Source of the DNA: Planctomycetota bacterium
Lineage (GTDB): Bacteria > Planctomycetota > B15-G4 > SIAN01
Length of the DNA stretch: 64,000 bases
Assembly: GCA_028289345.1 (NCBI GenBank)
Contig: JANQQL010000033.1
Location: 434,001 to 498,000, forward strand
Reading direction: 5' to 3'
Positions 55,070 to 63,502 of this stretch are shown here, piece by piece. Both the position numbers and the translations under genes were made by a program. The notes under the pieces are model-generated. The model made no database searches. It worked only from the letters and a program-made list of their open reading frames with translations, and had not been told where the DNA came from. Position 1 is the first letter of the stretch. Each line of letters starts with the position of its first letter.

Positions 55070-56554
55070 GTGAAACCGCGTTCGCCATCACTCACTCGCT
55101 GGTTCTGCCCCAAGCAGTGGGGAACATCCCCCTCTTGCCTGCTTGCCTTAGGGTGGATCTGCATGCTGGGCGCCTGCGCGACCCACGTCGAACGCACCCA
55201 GGCGTTTCGCGATGCCTGGGGGCGAGGTGATTTCTCGTCCGCGGACCAGGAGATCAACGCACTCCTCGCGGACGAAGCGGATGTCTCGGTCGAGTCTCTT
55301 TCCCTCACCCAAGGCCTGAGTCCGGATCTCGATCCGAGCGACGACGACACGTTTCTGTTCCTGCTCGAGAAGGGCATGGTCCGTCTCGCGTTGGGGGATC
55401 CTCAAGCCGCCCAGGATTTGTTTCGTCGCGGACGAGACGAACTCGACCGCCGTTTTCACGAAGACACCGATGGCTTCCTGGGGAAATCAGCCAGCGTCAT
55501 CCAGGCCATCCACGACGACCGAGCGTTGGACTACGTCGGGGCTGACTACGAACACGTTTTGGTCCGCGTGCTGCTCACCCTGGCCGACTTGGTCAGTGGC
55601 GGGCAAGACGCCTACGCCTACGCGCTGCAAATCGGCGTCATGCAGGAGCAGATTCTCGGGTCCGAGTTCGGCGAAGAGCAGGGCTACCGACCGCGAGAGA
55701 ACTATCGACGGATTGCCTTTGGTGCCTACCTGGAAGGCATCCTCAAAGAAGCCAACTTGGAATCGGATGAAGCACGACTCGCCTATGGCCGCGCCCTGAA
55801 CTACGACTCCGATCGCAAGATCTTGCAAGCCGCTCGCGACCGATTGAACGGAGGCCAACCAAGCCAGCCGGGTCACGGACGCATTCACGTGTTTTACTTG
55901 GGGGGGACCGGCCCCCACTTGGAGGAGACCCAGCACGAGCCCTCGTCTCTCGCCATTAGCCTGGCGGGAGTCGTCGCTGCCATCTTGCTGGAGTCGCCGG
56001 CGCCCCTGGTGCAGACCGCGGTTCCTGTGCCGAGGGTCGAAGCGACCACTCCTTTCGTGCCAGAGCGCAGCGTCGTTGTGAACGGTGCCGCCGTCGCCAC
56101 CACCGAACCGTTGCTCGACGTGAACGAGATCGCTCGGGAGCAGCTTGACGCGAACCTGCCCTGGATCGTGGCCCGGGCGGTGATCCGCCGTACCGTGAAA
56201 TCTGCAGCGGCACTCGCCGCCCAACACGGAACCAAGCGAGCCCTGGAGCGATCCAATGGCACCGCCGGAGAGTATGCCGGGGCCATCGGCGCTCTGGTCG
56301 GAGCGCTCTTCAATCTGGCAGCCACCGCGACCGAGCATGCGGACACTCGGATTTGGAGTTCCCTGCCCGCCCAAATTCAGGTCGCCCGAGTGTCCCTTCC
56401 GGCTGGGGTCCACCAAGTGTCATTGGGTCCGGGGATTTCCGCCGCCATGCGGGTGCGAAGCGGAGCAGACTCCACGTTGCTAGTCCTGCAACCCAACCTT
56501 TCGGTGCCCGGAGCCGTTCTTCAGGATCCCCGCTCTGTTCCGAGCAATCCCTGA
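55070..56554 (+). CDS. COG3014-like lipoprotein partner of LpoB
   Basis: A 494-residue protein with a long hydrophobic N-terminus ending in MLGAC (C36), a probable lipobox. Residues 45-270 contain TPR-like helices (FLFLLEKGMVRLALGDPQAA) that match the uncharacterised COG3014 family found beside lpoB. The C-terminal half is alanine-rich and beta-strand-like (VHQVSLGPGISAAMRVR). A GTG start at 55070 is used because it preserves the signal. It probably cooperates with LpoB in envelope maintenance, by gene-neighbourhood inference only. Confidence 0.6.
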   Translation: MKPRSPSLTRWFCPKQWGTSPSCLLALGWICMLGACATHVERTQAFRDAWGRGDFSSADQEINALLADEADVSVESLSLTQGLSPDLDPSDDDTFLFLLEKGMVRLALGDPQAAQDLFRRGRDELDRRFHEDTDGFLGKSASVIQAIHDDRALDYVGADYEHVLVRVLLTLADLVSGGQDAYAYALQIGVMQEQILGSEFGEEQGYRPRENYRRIAFGAYLEGILKEANLESDEARLAYGRALNYDSDRKILQAARDRLNGGQPSQPGHGRIHVFYLGGTGPHLEETQHEPSSLAISLAGVVAAILLESPAPLVQTAVPVPRVEATTPFVPERSVVVNGAAVATTEPLLDVNEIAREQLDANLPWIVARAVIRRTVKSAAALAAQHGTKRALERSNGTAGEYAGAIGALVGALFNLAATATEHADTRIWSSLPAQIQVARVSLPAGVHQVSLGPGISAAMRVRSGADSTLLVLQPNLSVPGAVLQDPRSVPSNP

Positions 56555-56651
56555 GAGACCCTCGAAGTCGAAACCGCTCGCCGTTTCCCCGGGGTCACCA
56601 AAGATCCCGGAATTTCTTGGAACCGCAGGGGGCCCGTGGAGGCTTTCTCCC

Positions 56652-57257
56652 GTGGAGAACCCACCTGCCGTGTCGCGACCCGAGCTCATTCCTGCCCAAG
56701 AATCCGATCTTCCCGACGGACCCGATCCCCGAGTGTGGGACGAACGACACCTTGTGGAGAAGGCTCGTCATGATCCCGAGGCGTTCGCCGAGCTGTACCG
56801 TCGCCATGGACCGGCCGTGTCTCGCTACCTCCGCCGACGAATCGGTGATCCCGAAACGGTCCAAGACCTGGTGGCAGAGACGTTCAAAACTGCGTGGCAG
56901 ACGATCGCCCGCTATCGATGGCGCGGTCTGCCAATTCGAGCCTGGTTGTTTCGTCTGGCCACGACCGCGGTCACTCGTTGGCTTCGTCAAGAGCGGCGAC
57001 ATGCGAGCACACCGTGGAACGAGGAACCGGCCGCGCCCAGCGACGACCCCGACGGACAAAGGGATGTCGCCCGCGCCGCGCTCCTGTCTTTGCCCCTTGC
57101 TTGGCAGACCGTCCTGTCCCTGCACTATCTGGAAGGCTGGTCGGTCGACGAAGTCGCACGAATTCTTGGCTGCCGGCCGGGCACCGTGAAGTCTCGACTG
57201 TCTCGCGGTCGCGAAGCCATGCGCCAGGAGCTTGCTCGCAAAGGATGGACGTCATGA
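56652..57257 (+). CDS. ECF-type RNA polymerase sigma factor
   Basis: A 201-residue extracytoplasmic-function sigma factor. Region 2 (about residues 36-105) includes FAELYRRHGPAVSRYLRRRI and TFKTAWQTIARYRWRG; region 4 (about 140-195) includes LPLAWQTVLSLHYLEGWS, then VDEVARILGCRPGTVKSRLS, the -35-binding helix-turn-helix. Region 3 is absent, as expected. The start codon is a GTG. Its stop overlaps the next gene (ATGA), which encodes a single-pass membrane protein likely to be the anti-sigma factor. The stimulus is unknown. Confidence 0.9.
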   Translation: MENPPAVSRPELIPAQESDLPDGPDPRVWDERHLVEKARHDPEAFAELYRRHGPAVSRYLRRRIGDPETVQDLVAETFKTAWQTIARYRWRGLPIRAWLFRLATTAVTRWLRQERRHASTPWNEEPAAPSDDPDGQRDVARAALLSLPLAWQTVLSLHYLEGWSVDEVARILGCRPGTVKSRLSRGREAMRQELARKGWTS

Positions 57258-58048
57258 GCCGCCCGACTGACCCCGTCGATCAAGCCTTCTCCTTGTTGCG
57301 CGAAGACTCGGACCTGGCGATGCCGGATCCCCAGCTCGAGAAACAACTCCGGAACCCGACCCAACCACGGCGCCATTGGCGACTCGGTTGGGTCGCGGTC
57401 GCCGTCTTCGCAGTCTCGGTGGCTGGCACCGGTTGGGCCGCCCAACAGGGATTGTTGAAGTCGTGGTGGTATCGAATTGTCGTGGGGGAGACCCAGATTC
57501 GCGGCGTCGCTGACGGCCCGGGGGTCCGAGTCTTCGATCATGAGTTGTCCGACGGCACCCAAGTTCGCATCCGCGTGTCACGAGCCGCGGGTCCCCAAGC
57601 CGTCTCACGGATCGAGGTTTCGCAAAGCAATGAAGGGATGGAAACCCAGGACGTCGAAGAGTTCCGTCGCTCCGAACCAACCCTCGCTCCCCGATCCGAG
57701 ATCGCGGACTTGACACCGCTGCATCTCTGGAAGACCGCCCAAGGCTGGCGGCGGTTGTACATCAAGCAAGGTCCTCCCGGGAGTGGAAGCGAAATACTCG
57801 TCGAAGCTCTGGACCAACCTGACGGTCGATGTGTGCAACTCGTCGGCAGGCTTCCGCCGACCTTGAGAAGTCTGGATGTTTCGTTGCAAGAGCAAGAGAA
57901 CGGCAGCTTGCACTTGATCCTTGATTGTCTCGACGAGTCGGGAAGATCCCTCGAACGTCATCTGGAGATTGGCGTTCCTCCGAGCTCTCCCGGAGCCATG
58001 CGGTATCAAAGCCCGGATGGTCGTGTTCGAGTCGACGTCGGCGATTGA
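57254..58048 (+). CDS. Single-pass membrane protein, probable anti-sigma factor
   Basis: A 264-residue protein with a short cytoplasmic N-terminus (about 40 residues), one transmembrane helix (LGWVAVAVFAVSVAGTGWAA) and a 190-residue periplasmic beta-rich domain (QVRIRVSRAAGPQAVSRIEV). There is no zinc-binding HxxxCxxC motif, so it is not a ZAS-type anti-sigma factor. Overlap of 4 bp with the sigma gene supports an anti-sigma role; the cytoplasmic part would bind the sigma factor. Not confirmed by family similarity. Confidence 0.6.
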   Translation: MSRPTDPVDQAFSLLREDSDLAMPDPQLEKQLRNPTQPRRHWRLGWVAVAVFAVSVAGTGWAAQQGLLKSWWYRIVVGETQIRGVADGPGVRVFDHELSDGTQVRIRVSRAAGPQAVSRIEVSQSNEGMETQDVEEFRRSEPTLAPRSEIADLTPLHLWKTAQGWRRLYIKQGPPGSGSEILVEALDQPDGRCVQLVGRLPPTLRSLDVSLQEQENGSLHLILDCLDESGRSLERHLEIGVPPSSPGAMRYQSPDGRVRVDVGD

Positions 58049-58330
58049 ACGATTCGCCCGAGGGAAGTTCGAGGGAGACGTTCAGGTTCGCTCCGAGAAG
58101 CGACCCCACCGATGGCCCGTTCCTAGGTCGTTCGTTTTCTCCCACGAGACAACTCTCCAAAGCGTGACATCTCGGGGTTCTTGATTCGTTCGTAGCGGAG
58201 TGTTCCCCTCGCACCGCTTGCTTTCCATCGTCTCGAGCCACCGATACTCTTCCGCTCCTGGGCCTCGGCACCCGGGCAATCCGAGGCATCGTCCACAGGT
58301 CTCGAAGTCACTGCGAGCCATGGGGCAGTC

Positions 58331-58582
58331 ATGAGGATCTACGTAGGCAATCTCTCCTGGGCGTCGACCGAAGAAGAACTTCGACAGCTGTTCGATGAAT
58401 ACGGCAGCGTCACGGACGTCAGCGTCATCACCGATCGAGACACCGGAAGATCACGGGGCTTCGGGTTTGTCGAAATGGAAGGCGACGGCGGCAAAGAGGC
58501 GATCGCTGCCCTCGACGGGACGGAGTTCGGGGGGAGGCGCCTCACGGTCAACGAAGCGCGTCCACGCCACGAAGGTCGCTGA
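58331..58582 (+). CDS. Single-RRM RNA-binding protein
   Basis: An 83-residue protein consisting of one RNA recognition motif. RNP2 is RIYVGNL and RNP1 is RGFGFVEM, with the aromatic residues needed for RNA stacking. A short basic C-terminus (RLTVNEARPRHEGR) replaces the glycine-rich tail of cyanobacterial Rbp proteins. RRM proteins of this size are common in planctomycetes and cyanobacteria and are linked to cold or stress adaptation in the latter. Single gene. Confidence 0.93.
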   Translation: MRIYVGNLSWASTEEELRQLFDEYGSVTDVSVITDRDTGRSRGFGFVEMEGDGGKEAIAALDGTEFGGRRLTVNEARPRHEGR

Positions 58583-58655
58583 GTCGGCGCGGTTCCACGA
58601 CCGAAGCCTGGTGGGGGAGATCGCCTCTCCGCCGACCAGCCTCGACGAATGAAGC

Positions 58656-58689
58656 GGGCGACGCCTTCTCCGAAGAAAAGGCGCCGCCC
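58656..58689. terminator. Hairpin between convergent RRM and S8 protease genes
   Basis: GGGCG-a-CGCCTT (58656-58667) pairs with AAGGCG-c-CGCCC (58678-58689), an 11-bp stem with one mismatch and a 10-nt loop. No strong U-tract. Its place between convergent genes suggests a bidirectional terminator. Confidence 0.5.
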
Positions 58690-58718
58690 ACGATGACTTT
58701 CCATCACTGCTGTCGAAC

Positions 58719-61067
58719 TCAGCCGCCGAAGCAGAACTCCAGACCGTTGCTGATGGCACGACCTTGAATGGCCGCACTGTCGCCGACAACGACCTGCATC
58801 TGAATGACAGCCCCCAAGACCGAAGAATCAAAGGTCGTCGAGGTCGAGAACCCACCGTCACCCGCAACCCCCGGCGTTCCGCCGAGAGGAATCAGCACGA
58901 TGGTCCACGGAGGACTGACCACCAGCTCGCCGCCCTTGTAGGGGATCGAGGTTCGACCCGCGCCGATAAGCAGGAACCCGAGGCTGCCCCCGACGGCATC
59001 TTCCAACTCGAACCCAGTGGTCCCGACATCGACCCGGTTGTCGCCGAAGCCGAACAAGTGGGGGACCAGTCCGCCCGTGCCGGCCACACCCGTGCCGTAC
59101 TCCACGTAGGGCACACACTGGACGATCTCGCCGCCCACCGCCAAGCCGTATCCCTGACCCGACTGAGCGATCGTGGAAGCATTCACGGTGACGACATAGG
59201 TTCCGTTCGGCGGAGCATTCAAGCGCACCCGCTCGACGTTGTTGATCGCGTCCGCGCTGCCACCGGAGGTGGACTCGCCGGCCCCGGAGAACACGTTGCC
59301 CCGGTAGACGACGCCTCCTGGTCCCGTCACCGTCAGGTCCAGGTCATTGACCGGAGCGGAGCCGGTGAACAACGCGCCGGGGAAATCGTGGAACGCCAAG
59401 GTGATCTCGAGCGGCAAGTTGTCGAACACCTCGAAGGTGTAGCCGTGATTCTGACCGGGAGCGGTGAATCCATCGGCCTGGCGAACATCGGCAAAGAACG
59501 ACTTGCGAGTGTCCCCCGTGAAGAACAACGAGCGGCGCATGTTGACCCGGCCCCAACCTTCCTGATTCGACGGGTAGCCGGAAACGCCGGTCATGTCTTG
59601 AGTGGCGTTGATGACCGCTGCCTTGACCAGGGCGCCGGTCGGAGTGAACGCATCGCCGGGTACGGCCGCGCCACTGGGGTAATAACCTTTTTCGAAGTAC
59701 TCACGAGTCAACGCACAAGCGCCGGCCACGGCCGGGGTCGCCATGCTGGTTCCCGACAGACTTCGAGTGCCGCAGGCGGTGTTACCGTCCGCCGACTGAA
59801 TTCCGCAGCCCGGGGTGAACACTTCCGGTTTGCGACGCGAGTCAGACGTCGGCCCAATGCCCCCGGTGCAGAACGAGTCTTGGCTGGGAGACTGGAAACT
59901 TCCTCCGACGGCCAGGCAGTTCTTCGAGTTTTCGGGGTTCCTCAAGCTCGACAGATTGGTCGCCGCCCAGACAGCCAGGGCGTCTTCGTTGTTCCAGGAG
60001 AACAGGTCGATGTCCCGGGCCCAGTTGTCGTAGGCCGTCGTTCCGTCGTTGCCCCAAGAGTTGGTGAACACCCGGGCGCCGGTGTCGTATTGCACCTGCA
60101 ACTCGAAGTCCAAGTCCGTGCCGGACACTTCGCTGTTGTTGGTGTGAGCAATCTTGGCCTTGTAGGCAATCCCGTTGCGGAAGGTCGAAGCGTTGACCGG
60201 CTCCTGATCACCCGCCGCCGTGCCGGCCGTGTGAGTGCCGTGATCATCGGCAAAGAACGAACTGCCTTTGTGCAGGACAAGCTTGCGATGCAAGGGCCCG
60301 ATAGGAAACGCCGGATCGTCGAAGTAGCAGTTGTCGATGTCGATCGGGCCGTCGATGTGGCCGATGATTTGGCCCTCTCCGAACAGACCGTTGTCCCACA
60401 GCGTCGTCAAGGTGGGATTGTTCGACTGAATGATCCCGGCAGTGGTGTCATTGCGCATGGTCATCACGGGCTCGCGTTGAATCCACTGGATCCCGGGAAT
60501 CTGCGCAAGGTCCGCAAGCTGTTCGCCCGAAGCTCGAACCTGCAGGCGCGAACGACCCGTAGGATCCCACGTTTCCACCGAGGCTCCCAGGCCAGCGATG
60601 GCACTCGTCGCGGCCACCGCATCGACGCCGTCATGGAGCACGACCACCAGGTCCAGAGGCTCGCTCCCGGATTCCTGCCGCAAGTCCATGGCCAGCTTGT
60701 AGGCGGGTTGGAACGGCACCACCCCTCGAACGCCAGCCACCTCGCCGAGCCCCTCGAGGTCACTGAGTTTGGCCCGCACCAAATAGGCATTGTCGGGAAC
60801 CGGCTGCAGAAGCTCGGCTCCTCGCCCGACCAATGCGTCGCGATCTTCGGGAGTCGCTTTGTGGTCGAGCTGCACCAAGAAGTAGTCTTTCGCCGACCCG
60901 AGCGGGCGTTTCCACGCGAGCGAATCGGGGATTTCCGGGGACGCCTGCTGGAGGTCAAACTCGTAACCCTTGAGGCGGAGCTTTGGCGACTTCTCCACGC
61001 CGACCTGAGCCGCCAAACCCGGCGAGGCGACCAGCATCAGGAGCAAAGAGATTCCGGTTCGATTCAT
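58719..61067 (-). CDS. Secreted subtilisin-like (S8) protease with C-terminal sorting-like domain
   Basis: A 782-residue exported protease. Signal peptide (residues 1-20, MNRTGISLLLMLVASPGLAA) and an inhibitor-like propeptide to about residue 200 are followed by the catalytic domain with D239 in GHIDGPID, H276 in DDHGTHTAGT and S441 in LSGTSMATPAVAG; N371 may stabilise the oxyanion. Then comes a P-domain-like beta region (AFHDFPGALF, NDLDLTVTGPGG). The last 120 residues (from VEYGTGVAGTGGLVPHLFG) match the end of the S1 protease at 61561 and are probably a shared secretion or anchoring domain. Confidence 0.9.
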   Translation of the reverse strand: MNRTGISLLLMLVASPGLAAQVGVEKSPKLRLKGYEFDLQQASPEIPDSLAWKRPLGSAKDYFLVQLDHKATPEDRDALVGRGAELLQPVPDNAYLVRAKLSDLEGLGEVAGVRGVVPFQPAYKLAMDLRQESGSEPLDLVVVLHDGVDAVAATSAIAGLGASVETWDPTGRSRLQVRASGEQLADLAQIPGIQWIQREPVMTMRNDTTAGIIQSNNPTLTTLWDNGLFGEGQIIGHIDGPIDIDNCYFDDPAFPIGPLHRKLVLHKGSSFFADDHGTHTAGTAAGDQEPVNASTFRNGIAYKAKIAHTNNSEVSGTDLDFELQVQYDTGARVFTNSWGNDGTTAYDNWARDIDLFSWNNEDALAVWAATNLSSLRNPENSKNCLAVGGSFQSPSQDSFCTGGIGPTSDSRRKPEVFTPGCGIQSADGNTACGTRSLSGTSMATPAVAGACALTREYFEKGYYPSGAAVPGDAFTPTGALVKAAVINATQDMTGVSGYPSNQEGWGRVNMRRSLFFTGDTRKSFFADVRQADGFTAPGQNHGYTFEVFDNLPLEITLAFHDFPGALFTGSAPVNDLDLTVTGPGGVVYRGNVFSGAGESTSGGSADAINNVERVRLNAPPNGTYVVTVNASTIAQSGQGYGLAVGGEIVQCVPYVEYGTGVAGTGGLVPHLFGFGDNRVDVGTTGFELEDAVGGSLGFLLIGAGRTSIPYKGGELVVSPPWTIVLIPLGGTPGVAGDGGFSTSTTFDSSVLGAVIQMQVVVGDSAAIQGRAISNGLEFCFGG

Positions 61068-61560
61068 GTTCGGTTGTCCTTGAATGAAGAGACGTCGTTC
61101 CACCAACGATCCAAAAGACGGTTCCCTGCCTCGCCGAGGTTCCTTGGTTTCTTCCAAGGAGACCGAGCGGAGATCGCACAACGCGACCAGAAACCGAATG
61201 GCGCCGGGGCCAGTCGCCGCAGCCAGGACCACACCACCGCGAATCGGGAATCAGGAATCCAAGGAAACTTGCAGGTCTCCGAAATCGTCAGGGAGCGGTG
61301 GGTCGCCGTCAGGCTCCTCCAGGCGAACTCCTGACTGGCACCACGAGACGCCGGCAGCAACCCGCTCCGGCATCCTTTTCCCCGCCACGCGAGTTGCTTG
61401 CGGGGCATCGGGAATTCGTTGCTGAATTCCACCGATCGAATCAGGGAGTTCCGCCACACCCGGGACACCGCACTATTTCGTTCTGTGCCGCCTCGACCGG
61501 AACGAGGTGCCCCGCGATTGTCGAGCGAGTGCATCGCTCGGAGTACTCCCAAGGATCCCC

Positions 61561-63363
61561 ATGGCCCTGTCTGCGCCGATTGCTTGCGCGCTGACCGGAA
61601 GTCTGCTCCTCATCACCGGAGAGGCATTCGCGGTCGCGCAAGAAGAACCCCCGCTTCGCTTCGCTCCCGTTCCCGCACCGACCTCTGTGTCTACGATTCG
61701 ATCTCCCGACAGGAGCTCCGGCACGCCGCGATCCCGGGACACCTCATCCCTTGCCGTGTTCCATCCCGCCACGGGCACCGAGACTCGAGGGACGGCTTCC
61801 CTGACACCGCACGCGCTTTCTCGAGCTCGATGGCAAGCAAGACCGCCTTCCCGGGAGTCGATTCCCGGGGGATCTGAGCTAGCCCGGGCCTTCGACCTGG
61901 ACCTTGCCGCAGTTCCTGATCCCTCGGTTTATCCCTGGAGCGCCCAGGTCCGGCTGTTCGCCGAGAACACCGAGGGCCAGGTGTTCGCCTGCTCCGGAAC
62001 GCTCATTGATCCCAAGATCGTCGTGACTGCCGCCCATTGCCTTCATCCGGGACCGGGGGGCGATTGGATGACGCGGGTCACGGTCCACCCAGCTTGGGAC
62101 GGAGATGACGACGCGTTCGGCGCGGCCACTGCGGTGTCCATGGCCGCGTTCACCGAGTGGACCGACTTTGGTGCCTTCGAAGGGGACATGGGGTTTCTGG
62201 TGTTGGATCGCCCGCTCGGCTACTTGACCGGGGTGCACGGTTTCGGCTTCAGCTCCGACGACACCTTCTATCAAAGCGTCACGTTTCACTTGGCCGGGTA
62301 CCCCGCCGCTCCGAGCTGTTATCCAGGGATTCCCGATCAGCTGTACCACGGTCTCGGCACCTACGATCTGGTGATTCCGACGCATTTCTTGGCCGAGATG
62401 CACTGGACCTGCGACACGTTCGGAATGAGTGGGGCGGGAGCCTATTGGATCGATCAGGGCACCCGCTATGTACACGGCGTGCACTCGTTCCTCGACACCG
62501 CGTCTTTCCCCCTGGTCATCGGGCACACCCGAGTCACCCCGGACAAGTTCGACGCACTGGTCAACCAAGTGGTGCCAGGAGCCTATCCCACAGCCGCGGA
62601 TTTCTTACCACTGCAAGCGCGAGCCCCTGGGTCCGAGGTGGTGGCCGGGGAATCACTCCTCGACTTCGAATACCTCGTGGCGAATGCTTCTGAAGCCGAC
62701 CCCGGAGTCCGTGACTTCGACGTGGGAATCTACTTGTCCGCCAACGAAAACATCTCTCCCCTCGATCGCCTGATCGACACTCACAGCTTCTCCCACGACT
62801 TCGGACCCCATGGCGTGGCACGAGTCGTTCTCGATCTCCCGATTCCCGCCGACATCGCGTCCGGGTCCTACTGGCTCGGTGTCTTGCTCGAGGCCGAGGA
62901 TGCCCAACCAGACAACAACGAAAGTGACGGCTGGGATGCGTTTCCGGTCACCATCCAAGGCTGCCGGCTCTCCTTCGAGTCCTATGGCGAGGGCTTGCCC
63001 GGCAGTGGTGGCTGGACTCCGCAGATCGTCGGCGCCAGTGATCTCTGCCTTTCCAGCAATGCTTCGATCCGCATCGTCGATGGTCTCGGCGGAGCCTTCG
63101 GATTCCTTTGGGTCGGCACCGAAACCGCGAGTCTCCCGGCCTTGGGCGGAACCTTGCTGATCGACTTGGCGGGGACTTGGGCCCGGCTGCCGACTCGGCT
63201 CCACGGCTTCCAGGGGATTCCGGGGGGCGGCTTCCTGGACCTTGGGGCTGACTTCTCCGGGTTCCAGGGACTCACCTTGCACTTTCAGGGAATGTTCTCG
63301 GATGCCGGAGCACCGCGCGGTGTCTCTTTCACTCCGGGAACCACCTTGATGGTGACGGATTGA
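61561..63363 (+). CDS. Secreted trypsin-like (S1) protease with C-terminal sorting-like domain
   Basis: A 600-residue exported protein with a signal peptide (residues 1-27). The chymotrypsin triad is visible: H159 in VVTAAHCLH, D209 in EGDMGFLVLDRPL and S290 in FGMSGAGAYW, in place of the usual GDSGGP. Two beta domains follow; the middle one (QPDNNESDGWDAF) resembles a CARDB-like fold. The last 120 residues (YGEGLPGSGGWTPQIVG onward) match the C-terminus of the neighbouring S8 protease. I chose the ATG at 61561 because it provides the signal sequence. Confidence 0.85.
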   Translation: MALSAPIACALTGSLLLITGEAFAVAQEEPPLRFAPVPAPTSVSTIRSPDRSSGTPRSRDTSSLAVFHPATGTETRGTASLTPHALSRARWQARPPSRESIPGGSELARAFDLDLAAVPDPSVYPWSAQVRLFAENTEGQVFACSGTLIDPKIVVTAAHCLHPGPGGDWMTRVTVHPAWDGDDDAFGAATAVSMAAFTEWTDFGAFEGDMGFLVLDRPLGYLTGVHGFGFSSDDTFYQSVTFHLAGYPAAPSCYPGIPDQLYHGLGTYDLVIPTHFLAEMHWTCDTFGMSGAGAYWIDQGTRYVHGVHSFLDTASFPLVIGHTRVTPDKFDALVNQVVPGAYPTAADFLPLQARAPGSEVVAGESLLDFEYLVANASEADPGVRDFDVGIYLSANENISPLDRLIDTHSFSHDFGPHGVARVVLDLPIPADIASGSYWLGVLLEAEDAQPDNNESDGWDAFPVTIQGCRLSFESYGEGLPGSGGWTPQIVGASDLCLSSNASIRIVDGLGGAFGFLWVGTETASLPALGGTLLIDLAGTWARLPTRLHGFQGIPGGGFLDLGADFSGFQGLTLHFQGMFSDAGAPRGVSFTPGTTLMVTD

Positions 63364-63502
63364 GTCCGCGAACCATCGCGTTTCGGCGAGGAATCGTGCT
63401 CCCCAAGGAATGGGCGAAACGGGAAGCAGTTCCAGATAGCCAGTGAGCCGAAGAAGGGCAGGAGCACCCCGGCAACCCTGAATTCCACCGGACCGAGCCA
63501 AC

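Noticed and set aside
58764..61334. Long open frame on the plus strand opposite the S8 protease
   Set aside because: The minus strand has a signal peptide and a complete catalytic triad; the plus frame has neither motifs nor a plausible start.
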